Of a stretch of 64,000 nt of DNA, positions 36,368-45,292 are shown in pieces. The stretch's first letter is position 1. Every line of letters begins with the position of its first letter. Below the pieces are notes generated by a model, which was given only the letters and a program-made list of their open reading frames with translations, was not told where the DNA came from and did no database searches. Position numbers and translations under genes: made by a program. The stretch is from positions 1,054,001 through 1,118,000 of the forward strand of contig NZ_CP031393.1 in assembly GCF_017161265.1 (NCBI RefSeq), read 5' to 3'. The stretch is from Treponema medium (lineage in GTDB: Bacteria > Spirochaetota > Spirochaetia > Treponematales > Treponemataceae).

Positions 36368-36802
36368 AGTATTAATGAATGTATTAATCTGCTTTTCAAT
36401 TTCTTCGAGAGAGTTATTTTCCTCAAAGGATATACCAGATACCACGGACTTTTTTAAGTCTATAGCTTCCTGAAAGATTTTAGATATCATTTTTAAACTT
36501 TCTTTAGTCGGTATAATAATAGGAATCTGCTTGATATCGTTTATTTGAATATTCACAGTGCAATTTATAAATTCTCGATAATAATCGAATATAAAGTCGG
36601 AATTCAAGATACATACAAGATAATAATTCGGAATATTTTTTAATAAAGTACTTAATGACATTGAGCCGACATCATTGACCGATGCAGATTTCATTTTAAC
36701 TTTGAGTAATCTTGCTTTAGGATTTAGAACGTTATTCCAACAAAATCCCTCCTTAAAGAAGAACGTATATCCTTGATATCGTGCTTTAATATCAGTCTTC
36801 AA
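36353..36802 (-). pseudogene. Silent alternative C-terminal (specificity) cassette of the methyltransferase
   Basis: The 149-codon frame on the opposite strand aligns with the end of the methyltransferase: both share FLKT (in the repeat), KEGFCW, an S-V/I-N-D-V-x-S-M-S segment, IND-x2-QIP-x2-IP and the terminal L-Y-x-I. It has no methyltransferase core, promoter or SD, so it is not a separate enzyme. It continues in frame upstream into the 17-bp repeat, so inversion would join it to the gene. Stops of the two frames overlap in a near-palindrome at 36353-36367. Confidence 0.85.
36736..36757 (-). repeat. Inverted repeat 2, right copy
   Basis: Exact inverted match, 22 bp, to 35966-35987, near the 5' end of the silent cassette. 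Confidence 0.88.
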
Positions 36803-36810
36803 AAATTGGA
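36794..36810 (-). repeat. Inverted repeat 1, right copy
   Basis: Exact inverted match, 17 bp, to 35895-35911. It marks the far end of the invertible segment, 14 nt from the recombinase stop. Confidence 0.88.
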
Positions 36811-36823
36811 GGATATTTTAGGT

Positions 36824-37474
36824 CTAATAAATACCTCGTATCCATGTATCATTTTCTTTTTTTTCCGGCAATCTAATTTCAGTATAAGCCAAATAGCGAT
36901 ATAGCGTACCTTTTGCAACACCAATTATTTCGGCAATTATCGGAATACTTACACCGTTATTATATTGTCTTAAAATAAAGTTATGGTTTTGCAAACATTT
37001 TTTATTGAGATGAACATTTCTTGATCCTGTTTTTCTTCCTAATATTACTCCTTCTGCTTTTCGCAGTTTTAACGCCTCTTTTGTCCGTTGGCTAATCAAA
37101 TTCCGTTCTATTTCTGCACTCAAACCAAACGCAAATGCAAGAACTTTACTTTGTATGTCATCCCCAAGGCGATAGTTGTCTTTAATCGTCCATACCCTGC
37201 ATTCTTTTTTCATACAGATATTGAGGATTTCCATGATCATAAACAAATTACGTCCAAGACGAGAAAGCTCAGCGCAAATGATTAAATCATCTTTTTTGAT
37301 TATCCTTAAAAGTTCCCCCAGCTTACGCTTATCATAATTTTTTGTTCCGCTAATAGTTTCTTCAATCCATCCGTCTACACTCAACTTTTCCTGTTTACAA
37401 AAATTGGTAATTTCAAATTTCTGATTTTCAATCGTCTGCTTATCCGTACTTACTCTGATATACCCGTATGTCAT
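36824..37474 (-). CDS. Serine recombinase (DNA invertase/resolvase family)
   Basis: The start at 37474 (MTYGYIRVSTDKQTIENQ) has GGAGAAGCAG upstream. The 216-residue protein has the resolvase catalytic Ser in YIRVSTD, the Arg residues in AELSRLGRN, an AFGLSAEIERNLISQRTKEAL helix and a C-terminal helix-turn-helix (GVSIPIIAEIIGVAKGTLYRYL). This is the Hin/Pin size class of small invertases. It ends 14 nt from the 17-bp repeat of the silent cassette, so it is very likely the enzyme that flips the methyltransferase end. Confidence 0.9.
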   Translation of the reverse strand: MTYGYIRVSTDKQTIENQKFEITNFCKQEKLSVDGWIEETISGTKNYDKRKLGELLRIIKKDDLIICAELSRLGRNLFMIMEILNICMKKECRVWTIKDNYRLGDDIQSKVLAFAFGLSAEIERNLISQRTKEALKLRKAEGVILGRKTGSRNVHLNKKCLQNHNFILRQYNNGVSIPIIAEIIGVAKGTLYRYLAYTEIRLPEKKENDTWIRGIY

Positions 37475-37605
37475 ACTGCTTCTCCAATCAAGTAATATAA
37501 ACGCCAGTATATCAGTTTTCATTTCAATTGCGTCGGGGTGTTGATTTTTTTATCTTTAAGCTTATAGTTTAATAGAGGAATTCCCCACTGATAAGAGGGT
37601 ATATT

Positions 37606-37863
37606 ATGTCGATACCAGTCTTAAAATATTATGATGCAAAAATCGAGTCAAAAAAAAGGGTAACATTGCGAAACGCTTCCTACGAATACTTCCATGTAGA
37701 AGAATATGATGATGGCAGAATATTGCTTGAACCGCGAGAACTTACAAAACCTTTTCAAGTTTCAGTAAATACTCTAAAAATGATGGATACAAGCATGGAA
37801 AATTTCAATAAAAGCCTTGTTTCTGAACCTATTGACATTTCTACCTATGGGGACATTGAGTAA
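37606..37863 (+). CDS. Small antitoxin-like protein, function uncertain
   Basis: The 85-residue protein has an N-terminal KIESKKRVTLRN segment and EYDDGRILLEPREL, a layout seen in small AbrB-like or RelB-type antitoxins that are often partners of toxin genes. No toxin frame is found beside it. GAGGG precedes the ATG. It is AT-rich like the rest of the island. Confidence 0.5.
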   Translation: MSIPVLKYYDAKIESKKRVTLRNASYEYFHVEEYDDGRILLEPRELTKPFQVSVNTLKMMDTSMENFNKSLVSEPIDISTYGDIE

Positions 37864-37943
37864 TGTTTAATTTCAGAATGATAAAAAGGATGCGTATTAG
37901 AAGGTAATGCTTTCAAGTACGGACAAGGAAAATCAGGAGAGCA

Positions 37944-38086
37944 CTTAACATTCGTTCCGCCTGCGTTTATGACTCTGCCGACAGCGTAAGCATAAAGCGA
38001 AGTTGCTGTGAAACATACGGTGCTGTACAGGCTCTTTAAGCAACTTTCGAGACAAAACAAATATAACGTTGAAGCAGGTGTTAGTT
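37944..38086 (+). other. attC-like imperfect palindrome
   Basis: The 143-bp stretch starts with CTTAACA and ends with TGTTAGT, and carries an inner inverted repeat CGAAGTTGCT (37998-38007)/AGCAACTTTCG (38039-38049). The end boxes resemble the R'' and R' sites of integron recombination sites. There is no integrase in the window, and the match is partial, so this is tentative. Confidence 0.3.
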
Positions 38087-38968
38087 TACTGAACTTCTAT
38101 AATCTTTACGGATAAACGGCTCTTGTTTCTCTTCTGATAATAAAATCTTATATTTTGCCGGCTGCCGGTATGCGTTACCATGAACTTCTCTACTTCTATA
38201 CTTTCTTAATTCCTCTATATCAAAAGTTGCTATATATATTCCTTCTTCTTCCCCGGCTTCTATTATTAATGTATCTCGCGAATATGGTTCATCAATATTA
38301 TAGGCAATACCGTCAAATGCTGTAGAATGACCATTACAATCAGGTTTCCCTTTTGGATAATTAACAGTTGCAATGCCAACCATATTTTCAAATGCTCTTG
38401 CTCTTAATTGTGAAATCCTATTAATTTCCATTGGACAGGCATTCGGTACAAGTATTATTTCTGCACCTTTGAGCATGAGTATTCGTGCACTCTCAGGAAA
38501 TTCCCTATCATAACAAATCATTGAACCTATTTTTACACAACCATGCTCTGCATCTAATACAGATACATAAAAATCATTACCGGGCATTAACGTTTTTTCA
38601 TTTCCAAAAGAACATGTATGTACTTTTGCATAGGTATATAGTTCTTTGCCAAATCTATCAAACAGACATATACTGTTTCTTGGTAATGGCTCATACTTTT
38701 CAAGAAATGTTATACCGATAGCCATTTGTAATTCTTTCGCTAAATCCGAGAATGAACGTATAAACGTATCATTCTTACTAATTGCTTTACTCTGTAATTC
38801 ATTGACAGATTCAGGTATTTCGTAACCAATACTCCACATTTCAGGAAATAATGCTATATCTGCCCCAATATTTTTTGCCTTGCGACAAGCTGATATACCG
38901 ATATGCATATTTTCAACAAGAGATGTCCCCGGCATTAATTGTAGTAAAGCTATTTTCATTTTAGACAT
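38081..38968 (-). CDS. Carbon-nitrogen hydrolase (nitrilase superfamily)
   Basis: The 295-residue protein has the catalytic triad of the family: Glu in LFPEMWS, Lys in TYAKVHT and Cys in MICYDREFPESAR. The remainder (ALLQLMPGTS, VATVNYPKG-like, NGHSTAFDG) fits an amidase-like member. Substrate unknown. AGGAAAAA precedes the ATG. Its low GC content suggests it belongs to the same imported region as the methyltransferase. Confidence 0.88.
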   Translation of the reverse strand: MSKMKIALLQLMPGTSLVENMHIGISACRKAKNIGADIALFPEMWSIGYEIPESVNELQSKAISKNDTFIRSFSDLAKELQMAIGITFLEKYEPLPRNSICLFDRFGKELYTYAKVHTCSFGNEKTLMPGNDFYVSVLDAEHGCVKIGSMICYDREFPESARILMLKGAEIILVPNACPMEINRISQLRARAFENMVGIATVNYPKGKPDCNGHSTAFDGIAYNIDEPYSRDTLIIEAGEEEGIYIATFDIEELRKYRSREVHGNAYRQPAKYKILLSEEKQEPFIRKDYRSSVN

Positions 38969-39042
38969 TTATTTTTCCTTATTGTATTACATCTTTAAGA
39001 ACCTTCTTATTTCTACCTCGAAAGTTGTATCCATAACTCTCA

Positions 39043-39906
39043 CTACCGCCTGTAAGGTGATCTCACCGGCTTTGCTGCATCGCGGATGGTCCAGTCTTCA
39101 AGTGCCTCATCAGAAATGCGGGGCATAAAGCGTTTTTGTTTTACTGTTTTCATAGAAGAGCCTGCACCAACCGATTCGTTCCACCAATCATATAAATACA
39201 CATTTGTTTTTACGCCTAAAAAATTATAGTCTTTCTCAAGAGAAATAAAGCCGATGGGATCATATTCATAAAATTTCAACTTTGCATCAGCCGTATTCGG
39301 GTGTGTTTCATAAGGTAACCAGTTTCGCGGAATATAATTGTTTCCAATTATTTTTTTGTAATCGCTCGGCATTCCATACGGGTAAAGCAGCTTCGTATTG
39401 GTATCCACCGCCCACATTAAATTGTTAAGGTAATTTTCAAAATGCCCACCCTTCGCTGCATAAGCCGTAAATTTAAAGAAAATGAAACGTTTGAGCATTT
39501 CCGCTTCAGCTGGGTCATCATACAGGGGGAGAGCAAAGGGATGAACCCCTTCTATGCGATAATAGGTTACGTCGTTTAGCTTATTAGTGATGCTGAAAAA
39601 AACGGGAGTGCCGGGAACTTCTTCTTCATGGTAGCGATATGTTTTGTCATCCCGTCCCCAACCGTCATCAGGATTGCAAGGTTCCCATTGAAAATCGGAA
39701 TTAAACAACACTTCAACTGCCGGAGCGGAACCCTTTGAAGGGTTGGTAATTTTTGCCATGTGGATAAAAAATTCGCCCAGCTGTGCTTTTTCATAAATGC
39801 AATTAGGGTTATTGGGGTCGGGCATAGCCGTATTTTCCGTCTGCGCAAAAAGAAAAGAACTGAAAAATATAAGATAGCTAAAAAAAACGATGCGATTTAG
39901 TTTCAT
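39043..39906 (-). CDS. Secreted protein of unknown function
   Basis: The start at 39906 (MKLNRIVFFSYLIFFSS) has GAGGT upstream. A signal peptide ends near FLFAQ; the 287-residue product is then predicted periplasmic or surface-bound. It is rich in aromatic residues (NWLPYETHPNTADAKLKFYE). No family is recognised. It lies downstream of rpoN on the same strand. Confidence 0.6.
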   Translation of the reverse strand: MKLNRIVFFSYLIFFSSFLFAQTENTAMPDPNNPNCIYEKAQLGEFFIHMAKITNPSKGSAPAVEVLFNSDFQWEPCNPDDGWGRDDKTYRYHEEEVPGTPVFFSITNKLNDVTYYRIEGVHPFALPLYDDPAEAEMLKRFIFFKFTAYAAKGGHFENYLNNLMWAVDTNTKLLYPYGMPSDYKKIIGNNYIPRNWLPYETHPNTADAKLKFYEYDPIGFISLEKDYNFLGVKTNVYLYDWWNESVGAGSSMKTVKQKRFMPRISDEALEDWTIRDAAKPVRSPYRR

Positions 39907-40060
39907 AGATGAACCTCGCTTGAAAGAGATAGGCTGGCGAGCCATTCCTATAAAGTAATCTGAGAAAGGCCTCTGAAAAGTGGTTCCGTAGAGCCTTTCT
40001 ATTGTATAAGCTTTATTAAAGCGTAAAAAATAGAATACTGTCAAGAATTGTATTGAACCG

Positions 40061-41578
40061 CTACGCGCGGTTATATGATGAGCCGATGTCGAGTTCTTTC
40101 CGGTATTTTGCGACGGTACGGCGGGCAACGGAAATACCGTATTTCTCCTGCAATAAGTCGGAAATTTTTTGATCAGAAAGCTTTACCCCTTTTGCAGCGT
40201 TTTCGAGCAGCAGTTCTTTAATACAATCCTTAACCCCTTCCCTCGTCGCAGGAGTACCGGACGAAGCGGAAACATCGGCTTGCGAAGAAGCTGCAGACTG
40301 CAAAGGAGTACCGGACTGTGGCTGCACCGCTATGGCATTGGTAAAAAAATATTGTATTTCAAAGGTACCCCATTGGCATTGTACATATTTTCCGGCAACC
40401 GTCCTCGATACGGTAGATTCATGGATATCCAGTTCTTTTGCTATCTGCTGTTGAGTAAGCGGCGCCAATCGCCGTTTATCTCCGGTTAAAAAGAATGCTT
40501 CTTGCGCCGAAACTATTTTGCGCAGTACATCGATAATTGTTTTCTCCCGCTGGTTCAAACTTCCAATAAAAGCTTTTGCCTTTTGAATCTGTTCTTTTAT
40601 ATAGTTTTTAGCAGTGGTATCTTTCGCATGGCTTATTAAGTCCTGAAATTCAGATGAAACGGTAAGAAGCGGTACTTCAAGATTATTTATTTTTACGGTA
40701 AATTCTTGATCGTTCCGTTCGATGAAGGCTGTTGGTATAATATACTCATTGGGTGCTATATCAGCAGCGAGCGTTCTTCCGGGAAAAGGATGTAACGAAG
40801 CAATCAATGCAAGGATATCCTCTGCATTTTCTTGTGTCAGTTTATAAGGGATGTCCGCATTCTCATTGACCGCACGAACAAGGGAGTACGGACGGGCTTT
40901 TTCTAAATAAGAAAAATGATTTGCTAAGATATCGATAGTATAGGCATACACAGGGTCGATTTTCGTCTTATCATGGAATAATATTTTTGCTTGCACCAAA
41001 AGCGATTGCTTAAAATCTTGCGTTGCACACCCGATAGGATCAAGTTGTCGGACGATCGATAATGCGTGCGATATTTTATGCCGCGTCAAAGCGAGATCTT
41101 TCTCATTTTCTTTTTTTAAGAGTTCCGTTTTAAAAAGTTCGTTTAGCGGGACGACATGGAAACCGTCATTCGTTAAATTCTCGATAATCCGTTCGGCAAA
41201 AGAGGATGTAAGCGGATCGAGCTTGAGAACAAACAGTTGCTCCAAAAGATGACTTTGCAAGCTTTGCCGCTGAGGCGCTGGAATGTTCTCCAAAAAAGTC
41301 TGGAACGCATCGCTTGCTTCTGCTGAAAACGCTGACGGGATTCGGTCGTTGTGGTAATATGTCTCTTTCCAGTCAATTTGTTTTGCTTGACCTTTTTGCG
41401 GTAGAGATGTTTGTTGTGTTCCGCGGATGGGTTCCAAGGCAGGATTTTCTGCAAGCTCTTCCGCAATTCTTTCACGGAGTTCGATAGCCGGCATTGCCAG
41501 TATATCTAATGATTGGATCTGACTTTGACTCATCCGCTGCTCAAGCCGTTGCCCGAGCGTTTGCCCCATCTGCTGCAT
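40061..41578 (-). CDS. rpoN: RNA polymerase sigma-54 factor
   Basis: The start at 41578 (MQQMGQTLGQRLEQRMSQSQ) has AGGGCGG upstream. The 505-residue protein has a region I with QSLDILAMPAIELRERI, the central core-binding region (LDPIGCATQDFKQSLLVQA) and the C-terminal DNA-binding part: a HTH (STVSRTVAGKYVQ) and the RpoN box ARRTVAKYRKEL. Sigma-54 needs an AAA+ activator, and none is encoded nearby. It follows the upstream gene with a 2-nt gap. Confidence 0.95.
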   Translation of the reverse strand: MQQMGQTLGQRLEQRMSQSQIQSLDILAMPAIELRERIAEELAENPALEPIRGTQQTSLPQKGQAKQIDWKETYYHNDRIPSAFSAEASDAFQTFLENIPAPQRQSLQSHLLEQLFVLKLDPLTSSFAERIIENLTNDGFHVVPLNELFKTELLKKENEKDLALTRHKISHALSIVRQLDPIGCATQDFKQSLLVQAKILFHDKTKIDPVYAYTIDILANHFSYLEKARPYSLVRAVNENADIPYKLTQENAEDILALIASLHPFPGRTLAADIAPNEYIIPTAFIERNDQEFTVKINNLEVPLLTVSSEFQDLISHAKDTTAKNYIKEQIQKAKAFIGSLNQREKTIIDVLRKIVSAQEAFFLTGDKRRLAPLTQQQIAKELDIHESTVSRTVAGKYVQCQWGTFEIQYFFTNAIAVQPQSGTPLQSAASSQADVSASSGTPATREGVKDCIKELLLENAAKGVKLSDQKISDLLQEKYGISVARRTVAKYRKELDIGSSYNRA

Positions 41579-41580
41579 AG

Positions 41581-42621
41581 TTACCGCCCTATCCGGAAAG
41601 CACACCCGATTGAGCAGGTACAACCACGTAGAGAAGTGCCTGCAGAATTGGGTGGTGTATAGAAAGAGGGTTTAGTTGAGGTGATACCGTTATAAACGAT
41701 ACTGTTGCCTTCTATTGAAATACAATATTGATAAAAAAGATTACAGAATACTGCAAAGAACGGCAGACAGTTCCACTGTAATCGGATATTGCCGTGCATC
41801 GCCCAGCCGCCGCCCAGAATATCGACGAATCGCATATTACGTTCATGGTGAATATCTTCTGCAAAAGCCATAATGCCGGCAGTAAGGTGAAAATCCGATA
41901 AAAGCGTTAGTTTATGCGGGAGTGTTGCTTCAAAACCGACTCCTATTGCCGGTATCATTATTTGCTGTTGATATGATACTGCTGGGCCGTTATGCGGTAC
42001 TTTAGGTAATGCTTTAGACCATGGTTCATACGTTCCGTTCGGCCTTATTTTTGCATATTGCAGATAGCCGCCGTAGGAATGCCAGCTGATTGTTGAGTAG
42101 TAAAAACTGAGCATTGGTTCTACCGTGAATAGAACACCGGCACTCCGCATTGCAGCAGTTTGCGGCATCGGTAACTGTAAACCGAGTTTTGCTGCCCAGC
42201 TTAATCCACCCATAATCGTACAGTTATGTTCGGAAAATTTTGTTATACCTGTCTGCGGAGGTGTTGCTTGTATACCTTCAAAGTCCGAATCAGTCATAGG
42301 AGCCGTAGACATCGGCTGCATAAACGAAATATTTCCTTCGATGTGAATGCCTTTAGGGAAATATACGCCGCCGTAAATCGTATAAGAAGCCGAGGGGGTA
42401 AGCGGCCATTTCAGATCGCTTAAGATTAGCTCGTAATCGCAGACATATTCGCGGCTTTCGGCAATCATAGTGTTTACCGAAAAAGCGATAAATCCGCTTA
42501 CCGGGAACTTTTTTATCTTTTCAGCGGTATCAAAAGATTTTACATCCTGCGCGAAAAGATTTTGTGATAAGAGGAAAAAAATGATAAAAAATACTGAAAA
42601 AAAGCGACACAACGGCTGCAT
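41581..42621 (-). CDS. Outer-membrane or secreted protein, possibly omptin-like
   Basis: The 346-residue protein has a signal peptide (FFIIFFLLSQNLFAQ). The mature part has an ESREYVCDYELILSDLKWPL stretch that recalls the omptin barrel start (E-x2-Y...L-S-x-L-x-W). Alternating aromatic residues and an Arg-ended last strand fit an outer-membrane beta-barrel. The catalytic Asp and His residues of omptins could not be placed with confidence, so a protease activity is unproven. It leads the unit that includes rpoN. Confidence 0.5.
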   Translation of the reverse strand: MQPLCRFFSVFFIIFFLLSQNLFAQDVKSFDTAEKIKKFPVSGFIAFSVNTMIAESREYVCDYELILSDLKWPLTPSASYTIYGGVYFPKGIHIEGNISFMQPMSTAPMTDSDFEGIQATPPQTGITKFSEHNCTIMGGLSWAAKLGLQLPMPQTAAMRSAGVLFTVEPMLSFYYSTISWHSYGGYLQYAKIRPNGTYEPWSKALPKVPHNGPAVSYQQQIMIPAIGVGFEATLPHKLTLLSDFHLTAGIMAFAEDIHHERNMRFVDILGGGWAMHGNIRLQWNCLPFFAVFCNLFYQYCISIEGNSIVYNGITSTKPSFYTPPNSAGTSLRGCTCSIGCAFRIGR

Positions 42622-42711
42622 AGCGAAACTATAGCTTTAATTTGTAATCTACTCAATATCTCAAATGCAATGCTATTGATAGATTTTTTTGCTTTTCAAC
42701 TTTAGGAGAGA

Positions 42712-42783
42712 TCGGGCAGGGGGGATTTGAACCCCCGACTTCTTGGTCCCGAACCAAGCGCGCTACCCCTGCGCTACTGCCCG
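42712..42783 (-). tRNA. tRNA-Pro (anticodon CGG)
   Basis: The acceptor arms CGGGCAG/CTGCCCG pair fully. The anticodon stem CTTGG/CCAAG encloses TTCGGGA, giving CGG. The T arm holds GGTTCAAATCC. Discriminator A; CCA is not encoded. Confidence 0.95.
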
Positions 42784-42817
42784 TTTGTGTGATTATATCT
42801 TAACGATTATAAAAATA

Positions 42818-42844
42818 AAAGCTCACCACTTGCGCGGTGAGCTT
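42818..42844 (-). terminator. Terminator of tRNA-Asp
   Basis: AAGCTCACC/GGTGAGCTT pair around an 8-nt loop just downstream of tRNA-Asp on the minus strand, followed by a T-rich run. Confidence 0.8.
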
Positions 42845-42847
42845 CTT

Positions 42848-42921
42848 CGGGAGCGACGGGGCTCGAACCCGCGATCTCCGGCGTGACAGGCCAGCGCGAT
42901 AACCAGCTTCGCTACGCCCCC
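42848..42921 (-). tRNA. tRNA-Asp (anticodon GTC)
   Basis: The acceptor arms GGGGGCG/CGCTCCC pair with one G-U. The anticodon stem CTGGC/GCCGG encloses CTGTCAC, giving GTC. The discriminator is G, as expected for Asp. Confidence 0.95.
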
Positions 42922-43000
42922 GTAATGGCGGTAATAATATACTTATTGGAATAAAAAGTCAAGAGGAAAATTGCAAATTTTTTCTCCGAAGCCCCTCCAA

Positions 43001-44002
43001 TCATAAAAACAGTCGAACCAACATTGAAATACCGATAAAATTGATTGCCGTGATAATAAGGGTAAGCTCTATCACAAACCGCTTTTTAAACAAAGACAAC
43101 AGCATAAAGAGGTTTTTTATATCCATCATCGGGCCGTATACTAAAAAACCGAGAATTGAACCGAAGGAAAATCTGTTTAAAAAGCTGCGGGCGATAAAGG
43201 CGTCGGAAGTAGAGCAAGCGGAAAATACAAAAGCAAAAAGCATCATCACAAGAAGCGAACCTGCCGTACTGCTGCTTGTGATGCTGAAAAACTCCTGAGG
43301 CACGACCGCGCGTATCAGGGCGGTGATAAAAGCGCCGAAGATTAAAAAAGGACCTGTGGTAAAAAATTCCGAACAGGTGTGCATCAGCAGCGTGTATACT
43401 TTTGCTTGCAGCCATTGTGCTTTGCTTTTTGCAGCGGTGCCCTCGAAATTGTCCGATTGAGCTTCGCTGCGGCTGTTTTGTGTCCTTGTTCTGCCTGTTG
43501 CAAGGCGAAACGCAGCAGCACCGCCAAGGGAATGCGGCTGCGCGGCCGGCTCCCTATCAAAATCTTCCTTTAAATATTTTTCTTCGGGGTAAAATAGCAG
43601 TAAAAGCCCAATTCCGAATGCAATCAGTAAACCGAAGTACAGCCGGTAGAACGCCACAGATGGCTGTTGTGGGAACGCGTACAGGGTCGAGACAATCGAA
43701 ATAGGGTTGACGATGGGGGACGCAAGCATAAAAGTAACCGCGATTGGCATCGCGACGCCTTTTTTAATCAGGCTGCGCATCAATGGAACTGCCGCACATT
43801 CGCAAACGGGGAACAACGCTCCGGCAAAGAGCGCCGTTAAAAAGCCGATCCCGTATTTTTTAGGAAAAAGCTTGATAAGCAGCCGGTCGGGAACAAAAGC
43901 ATATAGCGCCGAGGATAAAAGCGCTCCCAGCAGCATGAACGGCACCGCTTGCAGCACGATACCGGTAAATACCGTATGTACGGTAGAAAAAAATGCCTGC
44001 AT
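43001..44002 (-). CDS. DUF318/ArsP-type permease
   Basis: The 333-residue protein has eight to ten membrane helices split by a hydrophilic loop (about residues 150-200). The family marker PVCECAAVPLMRSLIKKG is present, with ASPIVNPISI nearby and a second copy-like FACSTSDAFIARSF in the C-half. UPF0718 permeases include organoarsenical exporters; the Cys residues near ECAA are the likely metal ligand. Whether arsenic is the substrate here is unknown. Confidence 0.85.
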   Translation of the reverse strand: MQAFFSTVHTVFTGIVLQAVPFMLLGALLSSALYAFVPDRLLIKLFPKKYGIGFLTALFAGALFPVCECAAVPLMRSLIKKGVAMPIAVTFMLASPIVNPISIVSTLYAFPQQPSVAFYRLYFGLLIAFGIGLLLLFYPEEKYLKEDFDREPAAQPHSLGGAAAFRLATGRTRTQNSRSEAQSDNFEGTAAKSKAQWLQAKVYTLLMHTCSEFFTTGPFLIFGAFITALIRAVVPQEFFSITSSSTAGSLLVMMLFAFVFSACSTSDAFIARSFLNRFSFGSILGFLVYGPMMDIKNLFMLLSLFKKRFVIELTLIITAINFIGISMLVRLFL

Positions 44003-44013
44003 ATAAGCTCTTG

Positions 44014-45204
44014 CTATAGCCCGTAATAATACAGGCAGGTGTCGAGATTGCCGCTTTTTAACGGCCGCTTTTTGAGCGTAATGCCTGCATGCAGGAATAT
44101 GTCTGCAAAAGCCGGTTTGTCGGTAATAAAACCTAAACGCCAGTTGTCAAACTCGTGCGGAATGGACGTCATTTTTTCGTAGAGCGCAGTTGCTTCCTGT
44201 TCATCCCCGAGGCGGTCTCCGTAAGGCGGATTGGAAAGGAGCACTCCTTCGGGATACGGCGCAGCCAACTCACTAAAATCAGCTTGGATAAATTCGGGGC
44301 GCGGGATACGGTTATCTTTTCCAATCCGCTGCAACGCTTTACCTGCAAGCATACAGGCGCGCTCCGCATTGGTTTGAGCAAGCCGTACCGCCTCAGGATC
44401 GTTGTCGGAACCGCTCACCCGTACCAAGCAATCCGTGCGGATATTGAGCGCACCGCGCCGGCGTTCTTCTTCAATAAGCTGCCGGTCTTTTTTAGATGAA
44501 TAACAGGAAAAGGTTTCAAAGGCAAAGCTGCGGCCGATTCCGGGGGGGATATTATAGGCATACAATGCCGCTTCAATCGGGATGGTACCCGACCCGCAAA
44601 AAGCATCGTGCAGCGGCAGCTTCCGTTTCCATTGCATACATTGCAACAGAACAGCCGCCAGCGTTTCCCTCATCGGCGCAGTGCCTCCGCTTAATCGGTA
44701 TCCCCGCCGGTGCAGCGGTTCTCCCGAAAGGTCAAGCAGCAGATACACGCGGTTATGTTCTATATATATGCGTATGCTGTACTCCCTTCCCGTTTCCGGT
44801 AATACATCCATCTTCCATGCGGAACAGAGCGCGGTGCATACCGCCTTATGAACAGCCCGCTGCACTGCATGTTCGGAAGCGAGTTTACTCTTAAAGGTTC
44901 TCACCTTGTCTACCGTTATCTTGGAATCTTTGGGAAAAAAACGCTGCCAATCTACTGCGGCAACGGTGTCATACAGGGTATCGAAGTTATCAGCGGCAAA
45001 TTCTTTAAGGACGAGATAGAGCCTGTCCGCAGTGCGGAGGTAAAAGTTCGCACGCATAATGCTTACGACTTCCGGCTCCTTCAGTGTAGGGGTAAAAAAA
45101 ACACGTCCCGGCAATCGGTTAACCGGTTTAAAGTCTAACAGTTTTAATTCATTTGAAAGGATCGGCTCGGCGCCGACTGCGCAAAGCGCTAAAAATTCGA
45201 GCAT
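44014..45204 (-). CDS. 23S rRNA (guanine-N2)-methyltransferase, RlmL/RlmK N-terminal type
   Basis: The 396-residue protein has a THUMP RNA-binding domain (about residues 40-160) and a UPF0020 methyltransferase domain with HDAFCGSGTIPIEAAL (SAM binding) and LSNPPYGDRLG (catalytic N-P-P-Y). Members methylate G2445 of 23S rRNA or a tRNA guanine. It lacks the C-terminal RlmK domain found in E. coli. It starts at a leaderless promoter and lies upstream of the permease on the same strand. Confidence 0.87.
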   Translation of the reverse strand: MLEFLALCAVGAEPILSNELKLLDFKPVNRLPGRVFFTPTLKEPEVVSIMRANFYLRTADRLYLVLKEFAADNFDTLYDTVAAVDWQRFFPKDSKITVDKVRTFKSKLASEHAVQRAVHKAVCTALCSAWKMDVLPETGREYSIRIYIEHNRVYLLLDLSGEPLHRRGYRLSGGTAPMRETLAAVLLQCMQWKRKLPLHDAFCGSGTIPIEAALYAYNIPPGIGRSFAFETFSCYSSKKDRQLIEEERRRGALNIRTDCLVRVSGSDNDPEAVRLAQTNAERACMLAGKALQRIGKDNRIPRPEFIQADFSELAAPYPEGVLLSNPPYGDRLGDEQEATALYEKMTSIPHEFDNWRLGFITDKPAFADIFLHAGITLKKRPLKSGNLDTCLYYYGL

Positions 45205-45210
45205 GAAAGG

Positions 45211-45239
45211 ACTATACTCATTTTTTTCAGTTTATACAA
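45211..45239 (-). promoter_or_regulatory. Leaderless promoter of the RlmL-like gene
   Basis: TTGTAT (45234-45239), a 17-nt spacer and TATAGT (45211-45216) end 6 nt before the ATG at 45204, with no Shine-Dalgarno. Confidence 0.6.
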
Positions 45240-45292
45240 TTGACTAAGGGTAAAATCCCTGAGGTGCTTTTGTAGGGAAGAATGCAGAAAGC

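Noticed and set aside
36353-36802. Independent small methyltransferase-like gene
   Set aside because: It has no methyltransferase motifs, promoter or ribosome-binding site, and it aligns with the end of the facing gene with repeats in phase; a silent cassette explains it better.
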